The notes beneath the pieces are model-generated. The model had not been told where the DNA came from, searched no databases, and saw nothing but the letters and a program-made list of their open reading frames with translations. A stretch of DNA of 64,000 nucleotides from JARRNE01 sp963824085 (lineage in GTDB: Bacteria > Pseudomonadota > Gammaproteobacteria > Chromatiales > Chromatiaceae), in NCBI GenBank assembly GCA_963824085.1, contig CAWGNT010000017.1, positions 324,044-388,043 on the forward strand. The letters run 5' to 3'. Made by a program: the position numbers and the translations under genes. This document shows, piece after piece, positions 28,231-37,863 of the stretch (its first letter is position 1; every line of letters starts with the position of its first letter).

Positions 28231-28752
28231 TCAGAGATAGTGCGCCATCATGCCGTTCAGATTGCCTTGGGCCTCCATAATGAGCTCGCAAACATCACGG
28301 CCGGCGCCTCGGCCCCCAAGGCAGGCCGTCTGCCAATGTGCGTGCTTTCGCACCAGAGGGTGGGCATCTGCAACCGCGATGGACAGGCCGACGCGGCGCA
28401 TTATGGGAAGGTCGACCACGTCGTCCCCCACGTAGGCGATCCGTTCGTCTGGGAGCCCAAGCGCCTGCTTGAGCTCTTCGTACGCCGGCACCTTGTCGCG
28501 CTTACCCTGGTAGACGTGCTCTACCCCAAGGCTTTCCATCCGGATGCGTACCACCTCCGAGGTCCTTCCGGTAATTACGGCGAGGATGACGCCGGTGCCT
28601 TGCAGCATCGTCATCCCGTGGCCGTCCCGGGAGTTGAAGGCCTTGTACTCCTGGCCGTCGTCGCCGAGGAAAAGGCTGCCGTCGGTCAGCACCCCATCCA
28701 CGTCGAAGATCACCAGCTGAATTCGTCGCGCTCGTTCCAGAATGTCTTGCAT
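28231..28752 (-). CDS. kdsC: 3-deoxy-D-manno-octulosonate 8-phosphate phosphatase KdsC
   Basis: This HAD-family phosphatase makes free Kdo. The 173-residue protein has the nucleophile motif IFDVDGVLTDG near 15-25, AFNSRDGHGM near 38-47, and the third motif AYVGDDVVDLPIM near 105-117. It lies in the usual kdsD-kdsC-lptCAB order. Confidence 0.95.
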   Translation of the reverse strand: MQDILERARRIQLVIFDVDGVLTDGSLFLGDDGQEYKAFNSRDGHGMTMLQGTGVILAVITGRTSEVVRIRMESLGVEHVYQGKRDKVPAYEELKQALGLPDERIAYVGDDVVDLPIMRRVGLSIAVADAHPLVRKHAHWQTACLGGRGAGRDVCELIMEAQGNLNGMMAHYL

Positions 28753-28822
28753 GTCTGCCTCTGATCGGCGGGGTCCTGCAAATGGCGGACAAAAAGGCGA
28801 GGTGGTGCGCTCGGCGGCGGTC

Positions 28823-29833
28823 TCACATCACTCCTGCCCGCAGGAGATCGTGCATGTTCAGTGCGCCAACGAGTCGGCGATCGGCGTCGATCACCAGCAG
28901 GGCGTTGATGCGGTTGTCCTCCATGATTCGTAAACCTTCTGCCGCCAGCACGTCCGCATGGGAGGTGATACCACCAAGAGTCATCACCTCGTCGATGAGC
29001 GTCGAATGGATGTCCACCGAACGATCCAGCGTCCGCCGCAGGTCGCCGTCGGTAAATATCCCCACGACGCGGCGCTCGGCGTCCACGACAGCGCTCATGC
29101 CGAGCCCCTTACGGGACATCTCCATCAGGGTTTCCCGCAGGAGAGTCCCGTTCCTGACGGAGGGGACGGCATCGCCCACGTGCATGATATCGCCGATGTG
29201 CAGCAGCAGCCGTCTCCCCAAGGTCCCGGCGGGGTGCGAGCGGGCGAAGTCCTCGGCGGTGAAGCCCCGGCTCTCCAGCAAGGCGACGGCCAGTGCATCG
29301 CCCATGGCCAGGGTGGCCGTCGTGCTTGCGGTGGGCGCGAGACCAAGCGGGCAGGCCTCTTGTGAGACGCTGACGTCGATGTTGACCTCCGCCGCCCTGG
29401 CAAGCGTCGAGCGGGGGTTTCCCGTCATACAGATCAGGGGCACTCCAAGCCGCTTGATGAGCGGCAGGATGGTGAGCATCTCCTCGGTCTCGCCCGAGTT
29501 GGAGAGGGCGAGGACTACATCCTTCGGCGTGATCATGCCCAGGTCGCCGTGGCTTGCCTCCCCGGGATGGACGAAGAAGGCGGGGGTTCCGGTGCTGGCG
29601 AGGGTGGCCGCGATCTTTCCGCCGATGTGTCCCGACTTGCCCATCCCGAGGACCACCACGCGACCTTGGCACTCCAGCATGAAACGGCAGGCGCGCACGA
29701 AGCCGCCGTCGATGCGTGCGCAAAGCCCCGCGACGGCGTCTGCCTCGGTCTCGAGCACCGCGCAGCCCAAGCGCCGGATCTCGTCGGCTTCGCCGACGGT
29801 GGGCTCTCGCTGGTAGGCGGACTTGTCGGGCAT
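28823..29833 (-). CDS. kdsD: D-arabinose 5-phosphate isomerase
   Basis: KdsD converts ribulose 5-phosphate to arabinose 5-phosphate for Kdo synthesis. The 336-residue protein has an SIS domain (VVLGMGKSGHIGGKIAATLASTG-type block near 58-80, ALSNSGETEEML near 108-119) and two C-terminal CBS domains (GIFTDGDLRR near 277-286). The ATG at 29833 matches homologues; a 38-codon extension upstream is open. Confidence 0.95.
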   Translation of the reverse strand: MPDKSAYQREPTVGEADEIRRLGCAVLETEADAVAGLCARIDGGFVRACRFMLECQGRVVVLGMGKSGHIGGKIAATLASTGTPAFFVHPGEASHGDLGMITPKDVVLALSNSGETEEMLTILPLIKRLGVPLICMTGNPRSTLARAAEVNIDVSVSQEACPLGLAPTASTTATLAMGDALAVALLESRGFTAEDFARSHPAGTLGRRLLLHIGDIMHVGDAVPSVRNGTLLRETLMEMSRKGLGMSAVVDAERRVVGIFTDGDLRRTLDRSVDIHSTLIDEVMTLGGITSHADVLAAEGLRIMEDNRINALLVIDADRRLVGALNMHDLLRAGVM

Positions 29834-29841
29834 CCGAAATC

Positions 29842-30807
29842 TTAAAGGGCGGTCGTCCCAAGGGTTGCCATGTAGGCCGCGAAGCCGAGAAGCAGGGTTA
29901 CACCCTCGATTCTGTTGATGCGGCGCGATGGCCCATCGAACGCCCACGCCATGGCCGCCAGGGCGACGGTGAATGCGAGCATGACCGGAACGTCGCGGGC
30001 CGCAAGTGCCGGGTCCACCGGCCCGGGTGCGACGATGGCCGGGACACTCAGCACGGCCAAGAGGTTGAAAAGGTTCGATCCCAGGATGTTTCCCATGGCG
30101 AGGTCCTGCTCGTGCTTGAGGGCGCTTACCACGCTCGTCGCGAGCTCCGGCAGACTAGTGCCGACCGCCACGATGGTGAGGCCGATCAGGAGCTCGCTGA
30201 CCCCCAGCTCCCGGGCGATATTGACAGCGCCCCACACCAGTACGCGAGAGGCGAGCAGCAACGCAACCAGGCCAACCATGAAGCGTACCAGAGCCTTTCC
30301 TCTCCCGAACTCGGTGGGGATAGCTGCCTTGCTCTCCGCCCCTAGCGGATCGTCCTCCAACGAGCGCGCCGTGCGCACCAGCCACACGACGAGCGCCGTC
30401 AGGCAAGCGACCAAGGCCAGTCCGTCGACACGACCGAGGGTTCCGTTGAGCACGAGTGCCAAGACCATGAACGAGACCACTAGCAAGATGGGAAACTCCC
30501 GGTTCAGGGCTCGCGAATGGACCGTCAGGGGGGTAACCACTGCGGTCACTCCCACAACCAGGCCGATGTTGGCGATGTTGGAGCCGATTGCGTTGCCGAT
30601 GGCAAGGCCCGGGTTTCCGCCCACCGAGGCAACCGTGGCGACGACGAGCTCGGGCGCCGAAGTGCCGAAACCGACAACCGTAACTCCGATCAGGAGGGGG
30701 GGCATCCCGAGACGGTAGGCGAGGGCAGCCGACCCGCTGACGAGACGCTCGGCACCCCAGATCAGCACGACAAAGCCCAGGATCACGGCGGCTATGTCAA
30801 GCGGCAT
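29842..30807 (-). CDS. yrbG: Na+/Ca2+ exchanger family protein (YrbG-like)
   Basis: This inner-membrane cation/Ca2+ antiporter has 321 residues and about ten hydrophobic helices. The two family repeats are visible: VGFGTSAPELVVAT near 45-58 and AVGTSLPELATSVVSA near 205-220, each with the acidic residue that binds cation. It is first in the minus-strand run yrbG-kdsD-kdsC-lptCAB and divergent from mla, the same neighbourhood as in E. coli. Confidence 0.94.
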   Translation of the reverse strand: MPLDIAAVILGFVVLIWGAERLVSGSAALAYRLGMPPLLIGVTVVGFGTSAPELVVATVASVGGNPGLAIGNAIGSNIANIGLVVGVTAVVTPLTVHSRALNREFPILLVVSFMVLALVLNGTLGRVDGLALVACLTALVVWLVRTARSLEDDPLGAESKAAIPTEFGRGKALVRFMVGLVALLLASRVLVWGAVNIARELGVSELLIGLTIVAVGTSLPELATSVVSALKHEQDLAMGNILGSNLFNLLAVLSVPAIVAPGPVDPALAARDVPVMLAFTVALAAMAWAFDGPSRRINRIEGVTLLLGFAAYMATLGTTAL

Positions 30808-30988
30808 GGGGTGAAAGGCTCGGTCCTGTGCGGGGCTTGGTACCGTAGCGCATTGTTTCAGACGTGCCACAGGCACGCAACCAAACACATTGGTCGGGAG
30901 ACGGGAGCCATGAAGCTTGACGACTACTGGCGTGACTAGGAGAATTGAAAACTTTGCTTGCGGCAACTCAAGGTCGGAGTATACGGGC

Positions 30989-31927
30989 ATGGGACGGCGG
31001 CGCAGTCCCCGCGCATCTCGCAATAGGCCGCTAAAGGGAGCGAGCGGCAGTCATCCCGCAAAGCCTCCCATCGCGGCCGGCGATGCGGCCGAGGCCGCTC
31101 GCGCGGCAAGCACGGCTCCCCCGGCGGGGTCCTCGGACGAGACATTGGTCCGCATTCGGGGCTTACGGTTCTCGCGTGGCGAGACTCGCGTGTTCGACGG
31201 TGTCGACATCGATATTCGACGCGGCACGGTGACTGCCATCATGGGGCCGAGCGGGACCGGCAAGACGACACTGCTCAAGCTCATCAGCGGCCAGCTGCAT
31301 CCCCAGGCCGGCACGGTCGAGGTGGATGGTCAGGACGTGCATCGCCTGGGTCGCGGCGACCTATACCGGATGCGGACGCGTATGGGCATGCTGTTCCAAA
31401 CCGGCGCTCTCCTCACCGACCTGAGCGTTTTCGACAACGTCGCGTATCCGCTGCGCGAGCATACCCGGCTGTCGCCGTCTATGATCCGCAAGCTCGTGCT
31501 CATGAAGCTCGAAGCGGTGGGTCTGCGCGGCGCGCGGGATCTCATGCCGAGCGAGCTCTCGGGGGGCATGGCCAGAAGGGTGGCGTTGGCCCGCGCGATC
31601 GCCCTCGATCCCCTGATGATCATGTACGACGAGCCGTTCACCGGGCAGGATCCGATTTCCATGGGGGTGCTGGTAACCCTGATCCGCCAGCTCAACGATG
31701 CCAGCCGACTAACCAGCATCGTCGTCTCTCACGACGTGAAGGAGACTGCCAGCATCGCCGACTACCTCTATATCATCGCCAACGGCAAGGTGATGGCCCA
31801 CGGCCAGCCTGCCGAAGTGGAAGCGGCGCAGTCGGCATGGGTAGACCAGTTCATGCGCGGACGACCAGACGGACCAGTGCACTTCCACTATCCTGCCCCG
31901 CGCTTGGAGAAGGACTTTTTGGGCTAA
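30989..31927 (+). CDS. mlaF: Phospholipid transport ATPase MlaF
   Basis: MlaF is the ABC ATPase of the Mla system that keeps outer-membrane lipid asymmetry. Walker A GPSGTGKTT lies near 86-94, the signature SELSGGMARRVALARA near 184-199 and Walker B LMIMYDEPFTGQDP near 207-220. At 312 residues it is about 40 longer than usual. The extra 50 N-terminal residues are basic, then Ala/Pro-rich, and look disordered. ATG 30989 has GGAG 10 bases upstream; no better internal start is obvious. Confidence 0.94.
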   Translation: MGRRRSPRASRNRPLKGASGSHPAKPPIAAGDAAEAARAASTAPPAGSSDETLVRIRGLRFSRGETRVFDGVDIDIRRGTVTAIMGPSGTGKTTLLKLISGQLHPQAGTVEVDGQDVHRLGRGDLYRMRTRMGMLFQTGALLTDLSVFDNVAYPLREHTRLSPSMIRKLVLMKLEAVGLRGARDLMPSELSGGMARRVALARAIALDPLMIMYDEPFTGQDPISMGVLVTLIRQLNDASRLTSIVVSHDVKETASIADYLYIIANGKVMAHGQPAEVEAAQSAWVDQFMRGRPDGPVHFHYPAPRLEKDFLG

Positions 31928-31933
31928 GGACGC

Positions 31934-32713
31934 GTGTTGGACTCCCTCGCAAGACTTGGTAGGGCGGGGCTGGGTGCCCTGGAGCGGCTCGGCCGCGCGC
32001 ATCTGCTGCTCGCGGGCATCGTCCAGGGGCTGCCGAGCCTCGCCGTGCGTCCCACCCTTTTCGTGGCACAGGTCTACAACGTCGGCGTCCTGTCGGTGCT
32101 GATCGTCACGGTCTCGGGCCTCTTCGTCGGGATGGTCCTGTCCCTGCAGGGCTACTATGTCCTGTCCCAGTTCGGGGCCGAGCAGAGCCTCGGGGTCATG
32201 GTCGCCGCCTCGCTGGTCCGGGAGCTAGGTCCCGTCGTGACGGCACTGCTGGTGTCGGGCAGGGCGGGCTCTGCGCTAACGGCAGAGATCGGCCTCATGA
32301 AGGCCACCGAGCAGCTTTCGGGGTTGGAGATGATGGCCGTTGATCCGGTCAAGCGCATCCTCACGCCGCGTTTCTTCGGCGGTCTGGTGGCGATGCCGAT
32401 GCTGGCTGCCATGTTTAGCGCCGTCGGCGTCCTCGGGGGCTACTTCGTGGGTGTCGGCCTACTGGGCGTCGACGACGGTGCCTTTTGGAGTCAGATGCAG
32501 GCCAAGATCGATCTCCACGAAGATATCTACAACGGCGTCATCAAGAGCCTCGCGTTCGGTCTGGTGGTCACCTGGATCGCGCTCTTCCAAGGCTATGACG
32601 CCGTCCCCACATCCGAGGGCGTCAGCCGCGCCACCACCCGCACCGTGGTGCACGGGGCGCTCGCGGTCCTCGTGCTCGATTTCGTACTGACCGCACTGAT
32701 GTTCGGAGACTGA
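31934..32713 (+). CDS. mlaE: Phospholipid transport permease MlaE
   Basis: The 259-residue inner-membrane permease has about five to six helices and the family block RELGPVVTALLVSGRAGSAL near 96-115, followed by EIGLMKATEQLSGLEMMAVDP. The start is GTG 31934 (a TTG follows at once). It is 6 bp after mlaF, with GGA upstream. Confidence 0.95.
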   Translation: MLDSLARLGRAGLGALERLGRAHLLLAGIVQGLPSLAVRPTLFVAQVYNVGVLSVLIVTVSGLFVGMVLSLQGYYVLSQFGAEQSLGVMVAASLVRELGPVVTALLVSGRAGSALTAEIGLMKATEQLSGLEMMAVDPVKRILTPRFFGGLVAMPMLAAMFSAVGVLGGYFVGVGLLGVDDGAFWSQMQAKIDLHEDIYNGVIKSLAFGLVVTWIALFQGYDAVPTSEGVSRATTRTVVHGALAVLVLDFVLTALMFGD

Positions 32714-32716
32714 TCC

Positions 32717-33187
32717 ATGTCGCGAATGCGAACGATCGAGGTCCTTGTCGGCGCCTTTATGGCCGCTGGTTTCGTGGCCTTGTTCTTCCTGGCCATGAAG
32801 GTCAGCAACCTGAGTGCGCAAACCGCGGGTGAGGGCTACCTGCTCATGGGGCGCTTCGACAATATCGGCAGCCTGAAGGTGCGCGCACCGGTGACCATGG
32901 CCGGGGTGCGCATCGGGCGGGTGCAGGCGATCGGCTTTGACAAGAGCACCTACGAGGCGGTCGTGACCCTTAGCATCGGCAAGCAGTACGACACGATTCC
33001 CACCGACACCTTCGCGAACATCTACACCGCCGGCCTCTTGGGGGAGCAGTACGTCGGTCTGTCGCCGGGCGGCAGCCAGGAGTACATGCACCCAGGGGAT
33101 ACGTTCATGCACACCCAATCGGCCTTGATACTCGAGCAGATGATCGGCCAGTTCCTGTTCAAGAAGGCGGAGGAGGGCTCCCAGTGA
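32717..33187 (+). CDS. mlaD: Phospholipid transport substrate-binding MlaD
   Basis: The 156-residue protein has one N-terminal membrane helix (EVLVGAFMAAGFVALFFLAMKV) and an MCE domain (RFDNIGSLKVRAPVTMAGVRIGRV). It forms the hexameric periplasmic ring over MlaE. Its TGA overlaps the mlaC GTG. Confidence 0.95.
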   Translation: MSRMRTIEVLVGAFMAAGFVALFFLAMKVSNLSAQTAGEGYLLMGRFDNIGSLKVRAPVTMAGVRIGRVQAIGFDKSTYEAVVTLSIGKQYDTIPTDTFANIYTAGLLGEQYVGLSPGGSQEYMHPGDTFMHTQSALILEQMIGQFLFKKAEEGSQ

Positions 33188-33786
33188 AGAGGCTCGGGAT
33201 CCTTGCGATCATGCTGTTGTGCTGCGCACCGATCCTGGCGGCAGAAGATATGGCATCGGCGCTGGTGCGTAACACCAGCGACCAGATGCTCTCGGCCCTT
33301 GAGAGCCATCGCGCGGAGATCGATCGCAACCCGGAACGCATCTACGGCCTGGTCGACAGGATTGTCGTGCCTCACTTCGATTTCGAGCGGATCACCCAGT
33401 CCGCGGTAGGACGGTATTGGCGCCGGGCGACCCCTCGGCAGCGCACAGAGCTCACCCGGCAGTTTCAGCAGCTGCTGGTTCGCACGTACGCCAAGGCGCT
33501 TCTCAGCTACTCGGGACAGCAGATCCGTTATCTGCCGGTCAGGCCGGGAGGTGAGCCCAATTCGGTGACCGTGGCCACCCAGGTGCGGGAGTCCGGCGGG
33601 CCGCCCGTTCCGATAGACTATCGCCTGTATCTGAAGGACGGCGCTTGGAAGGTGTACGACATAGCGATCGACCACGTCAGCTTGGTGTCGAACTATAGGA
33701 GCAGCTTCGCCGCGCAGATCCGGGACAACGGCATCGACGGCCTCATCCAGCGGCTGCGGGACATGAACGAGAAGGGTCGCGCGTGA
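33184..33786 (+). CDS. mlaC: Phospholipid shuttle protein MlaC
   Basis: The 200-residue periplasmic carrier has a signal peptide (MKRLGILAIMLLCCAPILAAE) and the Ttg2D/MlaC pattern VDRIVVPHFDFERITQSAVG and FQQLLVRTYAKALLSY. The start is GTG, overlapping mlaD. Confidence 0.94.
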   Translation: MKRLGILAIMLLCCAPILAAEDMASALVRNTSDQMLSALESHRAEIDRNPERIYGLVDRIVVPHFDFERITQSAVGRYWRRATPRQRTELTRQFQQLLVRTYAKALLSYSGQQIRYLPVRPGGEPNSVTVATQVRESGGPPVPIDYRLYLKDGAWKVYDIAIDHVSLVSNYRSSFAAQIRDNGIDGLIQRLRDMNEKGRA

Positions 33787-34094
33787 CCAACGCGAGGCTT
33801 GTCTCTGCGGGTGCTACGGGTTTTCGCGTGGAAGGCGTGCTGGACTTCTCGACGGTCGGGCCATTGGCCGCCGAGGGGGAGGGCGTGTTCTCGGGCAGCG
33901 GACCGCTGGAAATCGATCTGAGCGGCGTGATCCAGGCAAACAGCGCCGGTCTCGCCCTGCTGCTTGAATGGCTGGATCTCGCCCGCCGGCGCGACGTCAC
34001 GCTTCGTTTTCGCAACCTGCCGGAGTCGTTGACGCGGATCGCCGCGCTAACCAATCTCACGGACCTGCTACCCATCAGTCCCGAACGTGCGTAG
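33783..34094 (+). CDS. mlaB: STAS-domain protein MlaB
   Basis: The 103-residue cytosolic STAS protein (EIDLSGVIQANSAGLALLLEWLDLARR) stabilises MlaF. The start is GTG, overlapping the mlaC stop. It closes the mlaFEDCB operon; murA follows after 61 bp, the usual order. Confidence 0.9.
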   Translation: MTNARLVSAGATGFRVEGVLDFSTVGPLAAEGEGVFSGSGPLEIDLSGVIQANSAGLALLLEWLDLARRRDVTLRFRNLPESLTRIAALTNLTDLLPISPERA

Positions 34095-34155
34095 CGGCGC
34101 CGCAGCCCGACTGCAGCCATATCCGGGGCACAGCCAACGCTCTCGCGAGCCAAGA

Positions 34156-35416
<1,261 letters not shown>

Positions 35417-35432
35417 CGGAGCGGCGTAGGTC

Positions 35433-36086
35433 ATGGAGCTCAATGCGCCGCTCACCATCGCCCTCTCCAAGGGGCGCATCTTCCAGCAGGTGCTGCCATT
35501 GCTTGCCCACGCGGGGATCGTGCCCAAGGACGACCCCGAGACCAGCCGCAAGCTGATCCTCGCGACCAACAACGAGCGGGTAAAGTTGGTGGTTATTCGC
35601 GCGAGCGACGTTCCGACCTACGTGCAATACGGCGCTGCGGACCTCGGAGTGGCAGGCAAGGACGTCCTGATGGAGCAAGGGGGCGAGGGCCTGTACGAAC
35701 CCCTGGATCTGCGGATTGCCCGCTGCCGAATGATGGTCGCGGGGATTCCTGATGCGGATTTGGGTCCGGGGCGGCTGCGCATCGCCACCAAGTATGTCCG
35801 CAGTGCCGAACGGCACTTTGCGGCGCAGGGTAAGCAGGTGGAGATCATCAAGCTCTACGGCTCCATGGAGCTCGCGCCCCTCGTCGGGCTGTCGGACCTG
35901 ATCGTGGACCTGGTGGAGAGCGGCAATACCCTCAAGGCCAACGGCCTGGTCCCGCTCGAGCACATTGCCGATATCAGCTCCCGGCTGGTGGTCAACAAGG
36001 CATCCTGGAAGACGAAGCATGCCGCCGTGATGTCCCTGCTCGACGCGCTCCGGGATGCGGTGCGCGGGCAATCGGGCGCAGATTGA
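35433..36086 (+). CDS. hisG: ATP phosphoribosyltransferase, short form HisG
   Basis: HisG starts histidine synthesis. The 217-residue protein is the short form (ALSKGRIFQQVLPLL at 10-24, AADLGVAGKDVLME near 69-82, DLIVDLVESGNTLKANGL near 154-171) and lacks the C-terminal regulatory ACT-like domain, so it needs HisZ, which is not in this window. It follows murA by 16 bp. Confidence 0.96.
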   Translation: MELNAPLTIALSKGRIFQQVLPLLAHAGIVPKDDPETSRKLILATNNERVKLVVIRASDVPTYVQYGAADLGVAGKDVLMEQGGEGLYEPLDLRIARCRMMVAGIPDADLGPGRLRIATKYVRSAERHFAAQGKQVEIIKLYGSMELAPLVGLSDLIVDLVESGNTLKANGLVPLEHIADISSRLVVNKASWKTKHAAVMSLLDALRDAVRGQSGAD

Positions 36087-36261
36087 CCCTGTTTGTGGCG
36101 TCAACGGCGCTGCCGGTACGTCGACGAAGGCTCCCAATTTATACCTAGCCTGCGACCGCGAGCCGCAAGTGAGGTTCGATGCATATTGCTCACGGGTATC
36201 GGACACTGAGCACGCACGCCGATGGTCCGCATTGCGCCGTGAGTCGGATCCCAATCCTCTT

Positions 36262-36294
36262 GGCTGGCGGCTGGCGGCTGGCGGCTGGCGGCTG
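36262..36294. repeat. Tandem heptamer array GGCTGGC
   Basis: GGCTGGCGGCTGGCGGCTGG continues for 33 bp as nearly five copies of a 7-bp unit (CTGGCGG) in the hisG-hisD spacer. The reverse complement, CAGCCGC, is one base different from the CAGCCAC array at 45231-45256. The rest of 36087-36350 shows no gene. Confidence 0.85.
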
Positions 36295-36350
36295 AAAGCT
36301 GCTATATAGGTCCGAGCTAAGCCGACCCGAGTCGCCCAGCGAGGTTCCCC

Positions 36351-37688
36351 ATGGCAGACATCAGACGCCTGTCCAGTGCCGATGCGGATTTTTACCGCCA
36401 GCTCGACCAGCTCTTGGCTTGGGAGTCCGTGGCCAACTCGCAGGTCCAGGAGACAGTCGACACCATCATCCGGACGGTGCGCCAGCGCGGGGACGCCGCC
36501 TTGTTGGACTACACGGCGCGCTTCGACCGCTGGGAGCCGGCTTCGGCCGCGGAGCTTGAAGTTTCTGCGGAGCGCCTGACCCAGGCCAGGGACGGAATCG
36601 ACGCCGTGCAGCGCGAGGCATTGGAGCACGCGGCGCAGCGTATTCGCGCCTACGCCGAGCATCAGAAGCTCATCGACTGGAGCTTCCGAGACGCCGACGG
36701 TAACCTCCTGGGCCAAAAGGTGACTCCCCTCGATCGGGTCGGTCTTTACGTACCAGGCGGCAAGGCGGCCTATCCCTCCTCGGTGCTCATGAACGCGATC
36801 CCCGCCAAAGTGGCTGGGGTGCGAGAGCTCATCATGGTGGTGCCCACGCCCGTCGGGGAGGTCAACGAGCTGGTGCTCGCCGCCGCGCAGGTCGCCCAGG
36901 TAGATCGGGTACTGGCCATCGGCGGTGCCCAGGCAGTGGCGGCGCTCGCCTACGGCACCGAGTTGGTACCCGCGGTGGACAAGATTGTGGGGCCCGGCAA
37001 CATCTACGTGGCCGTGGCCAAACGCGCGGTCTTCGGCCAGGTTGGAATTGACATGGTGGCCGGACCATCCGAGATCCTGATCCTCTGCGACGGGGGTACC
37101 GACCCGGACTGGATCGCTATGGACCTCTTCTCTCAGGCGGAGCACGACGAGGACGCACAGCCGATTCTGATTGCATGGGATGCGGCCTACATAGACCGGG
37201 TCGAGGCGAGCATTGATCGTCTGCTGCCCACCATGGAGCGCCAGCAGATAATTGGTACCGCGTTGCGCGAGCGGGGGGCACTCGTGCAGGTCCGAGACAT
37301 GGGCGAGGCCGCAGAGATCGCGAACCGCATCGCCCCCGAGCACCTCGAGCTCTCCGTGGCCGACCCACAGGCCCTGGCGGCCAACATTCGGCATGCAGGC
37401 GCCATCTTCATGGGGCGCCACACCGCCGAGGCGTTGGGCGACTACTGTGCCGGCCCCAATCACGTCCTGCCCACATCCCGCACCGCGCGCTTTTCCTCCC
37501 CCTTGGGGGTGTACGACTTTCAGAAGCGCACGAGTCTGATCATGGCCTCCGCCGCTGGTGCGGCCGCCCTGGCACGCACCGCTTCCGTGCTGGCGCGGGG
37601 AGAGGGACTGACCGCGCACGCGCGCTCGGCGGAGTACAGGGGACAGCAGTCAGAGGAGAGAGGACAGACGGCAGACGACGGTTCGTAG
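36351..37688 (+). CDS. hisD: Histidinol dehydrogenase
   Basis: This NAD+- and Zn2+-dependent enzyme catalyses the last two steps of histidine synthesis. The 445-residue protein has PGGKAAYPSSVLMNAIPA near 137-154, VDKIVGPGNIYVAVAKR near 208-224, GPSEILIL, the Zn ligand region SQAEHDEDAQ near 258-267, and HTAEALGDYCAGPNHVLPTS near 359-378. The last 20 or so residues (AEYRGQQSEERGQTADDGS) look like translated intergenic repeat, so the original stop seems to have been lost. Confidence 0.95.
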   Translation: MADIRRLSSADADFYRQLDQLLAWESVANSQVQETVDTIIRTVRQRGDAALLDYTARFDRWEPASAAELEVSAERLTQARDGIDAVQREALEHAAQRIRAYAEHQKLIDWSFRDADGNLLGQKVTPLDRVGLYVPGGKAAYPSSVLMNAIPAKVAGVRELIMVVPTPVGEVNELVLAAAQVAQVDRVLAIGGAQAVAALAYGTELVPAVDKIVGPGNIYVAVAKRAVFGQVGIDMVAGPSEILILCDGGTDPDWIAMDLFSQAEHDEDAQPILIAWDAAYIDRVEASIDRLLPTMERQQIIGTALRERGALVQVRDMGEAAEIANRIAPEHLELSVADPQALAANIRHAGAIFMGRHTAEALGDYCAGPNHVLPTSRTARFSSPLGVYDFQKRTSLIMASAAGAAALARTASVLARGEGLTAHARSAEYRGQQSEERGQTADDGS

Positions 37689-37735
37689 GATGCGCAGAGC
37701 GCACCCTGCAGGACCATCAGACACAGAGGACAGAA

Positions 37736-37766
37736 GGTAGGATGGGCAAAGCGAAGCGTGCCCATC
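37736..37766. repeat. Palindromic repeat GATGGGCAAAGCGAAGCGTG...
   Basis: The sequence GGTAGGATGGGCAAAGCGAA continues GCGTGCCCATC, giving arms GATGGGCA/TGCCCATC. The same family appears at 1-22, 43642-43667 and, with different arms, at 57494-57525. A related degenerate copy lies at about 37684-37712. It sits in the hisD-hisC spacer. Confidence 0.7.
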
Positions 37767-37863
37767 AGGAGGAAAGAGGACTGGCGGCTGAAGCGGATCG
37801 GATACATTGCCTCACGCGCTATCCCCTAATCGCTCTGCGCTGCCCGCACCTCGCTACCTTCCT

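Noticed and set aside
36262..36294. Possible CRISPR-like array
   Set aside because: The unit is a 7-bp tandem without spacers. No direct repeats of 24-40 bp with unique spacers were seen anywhere in the window.
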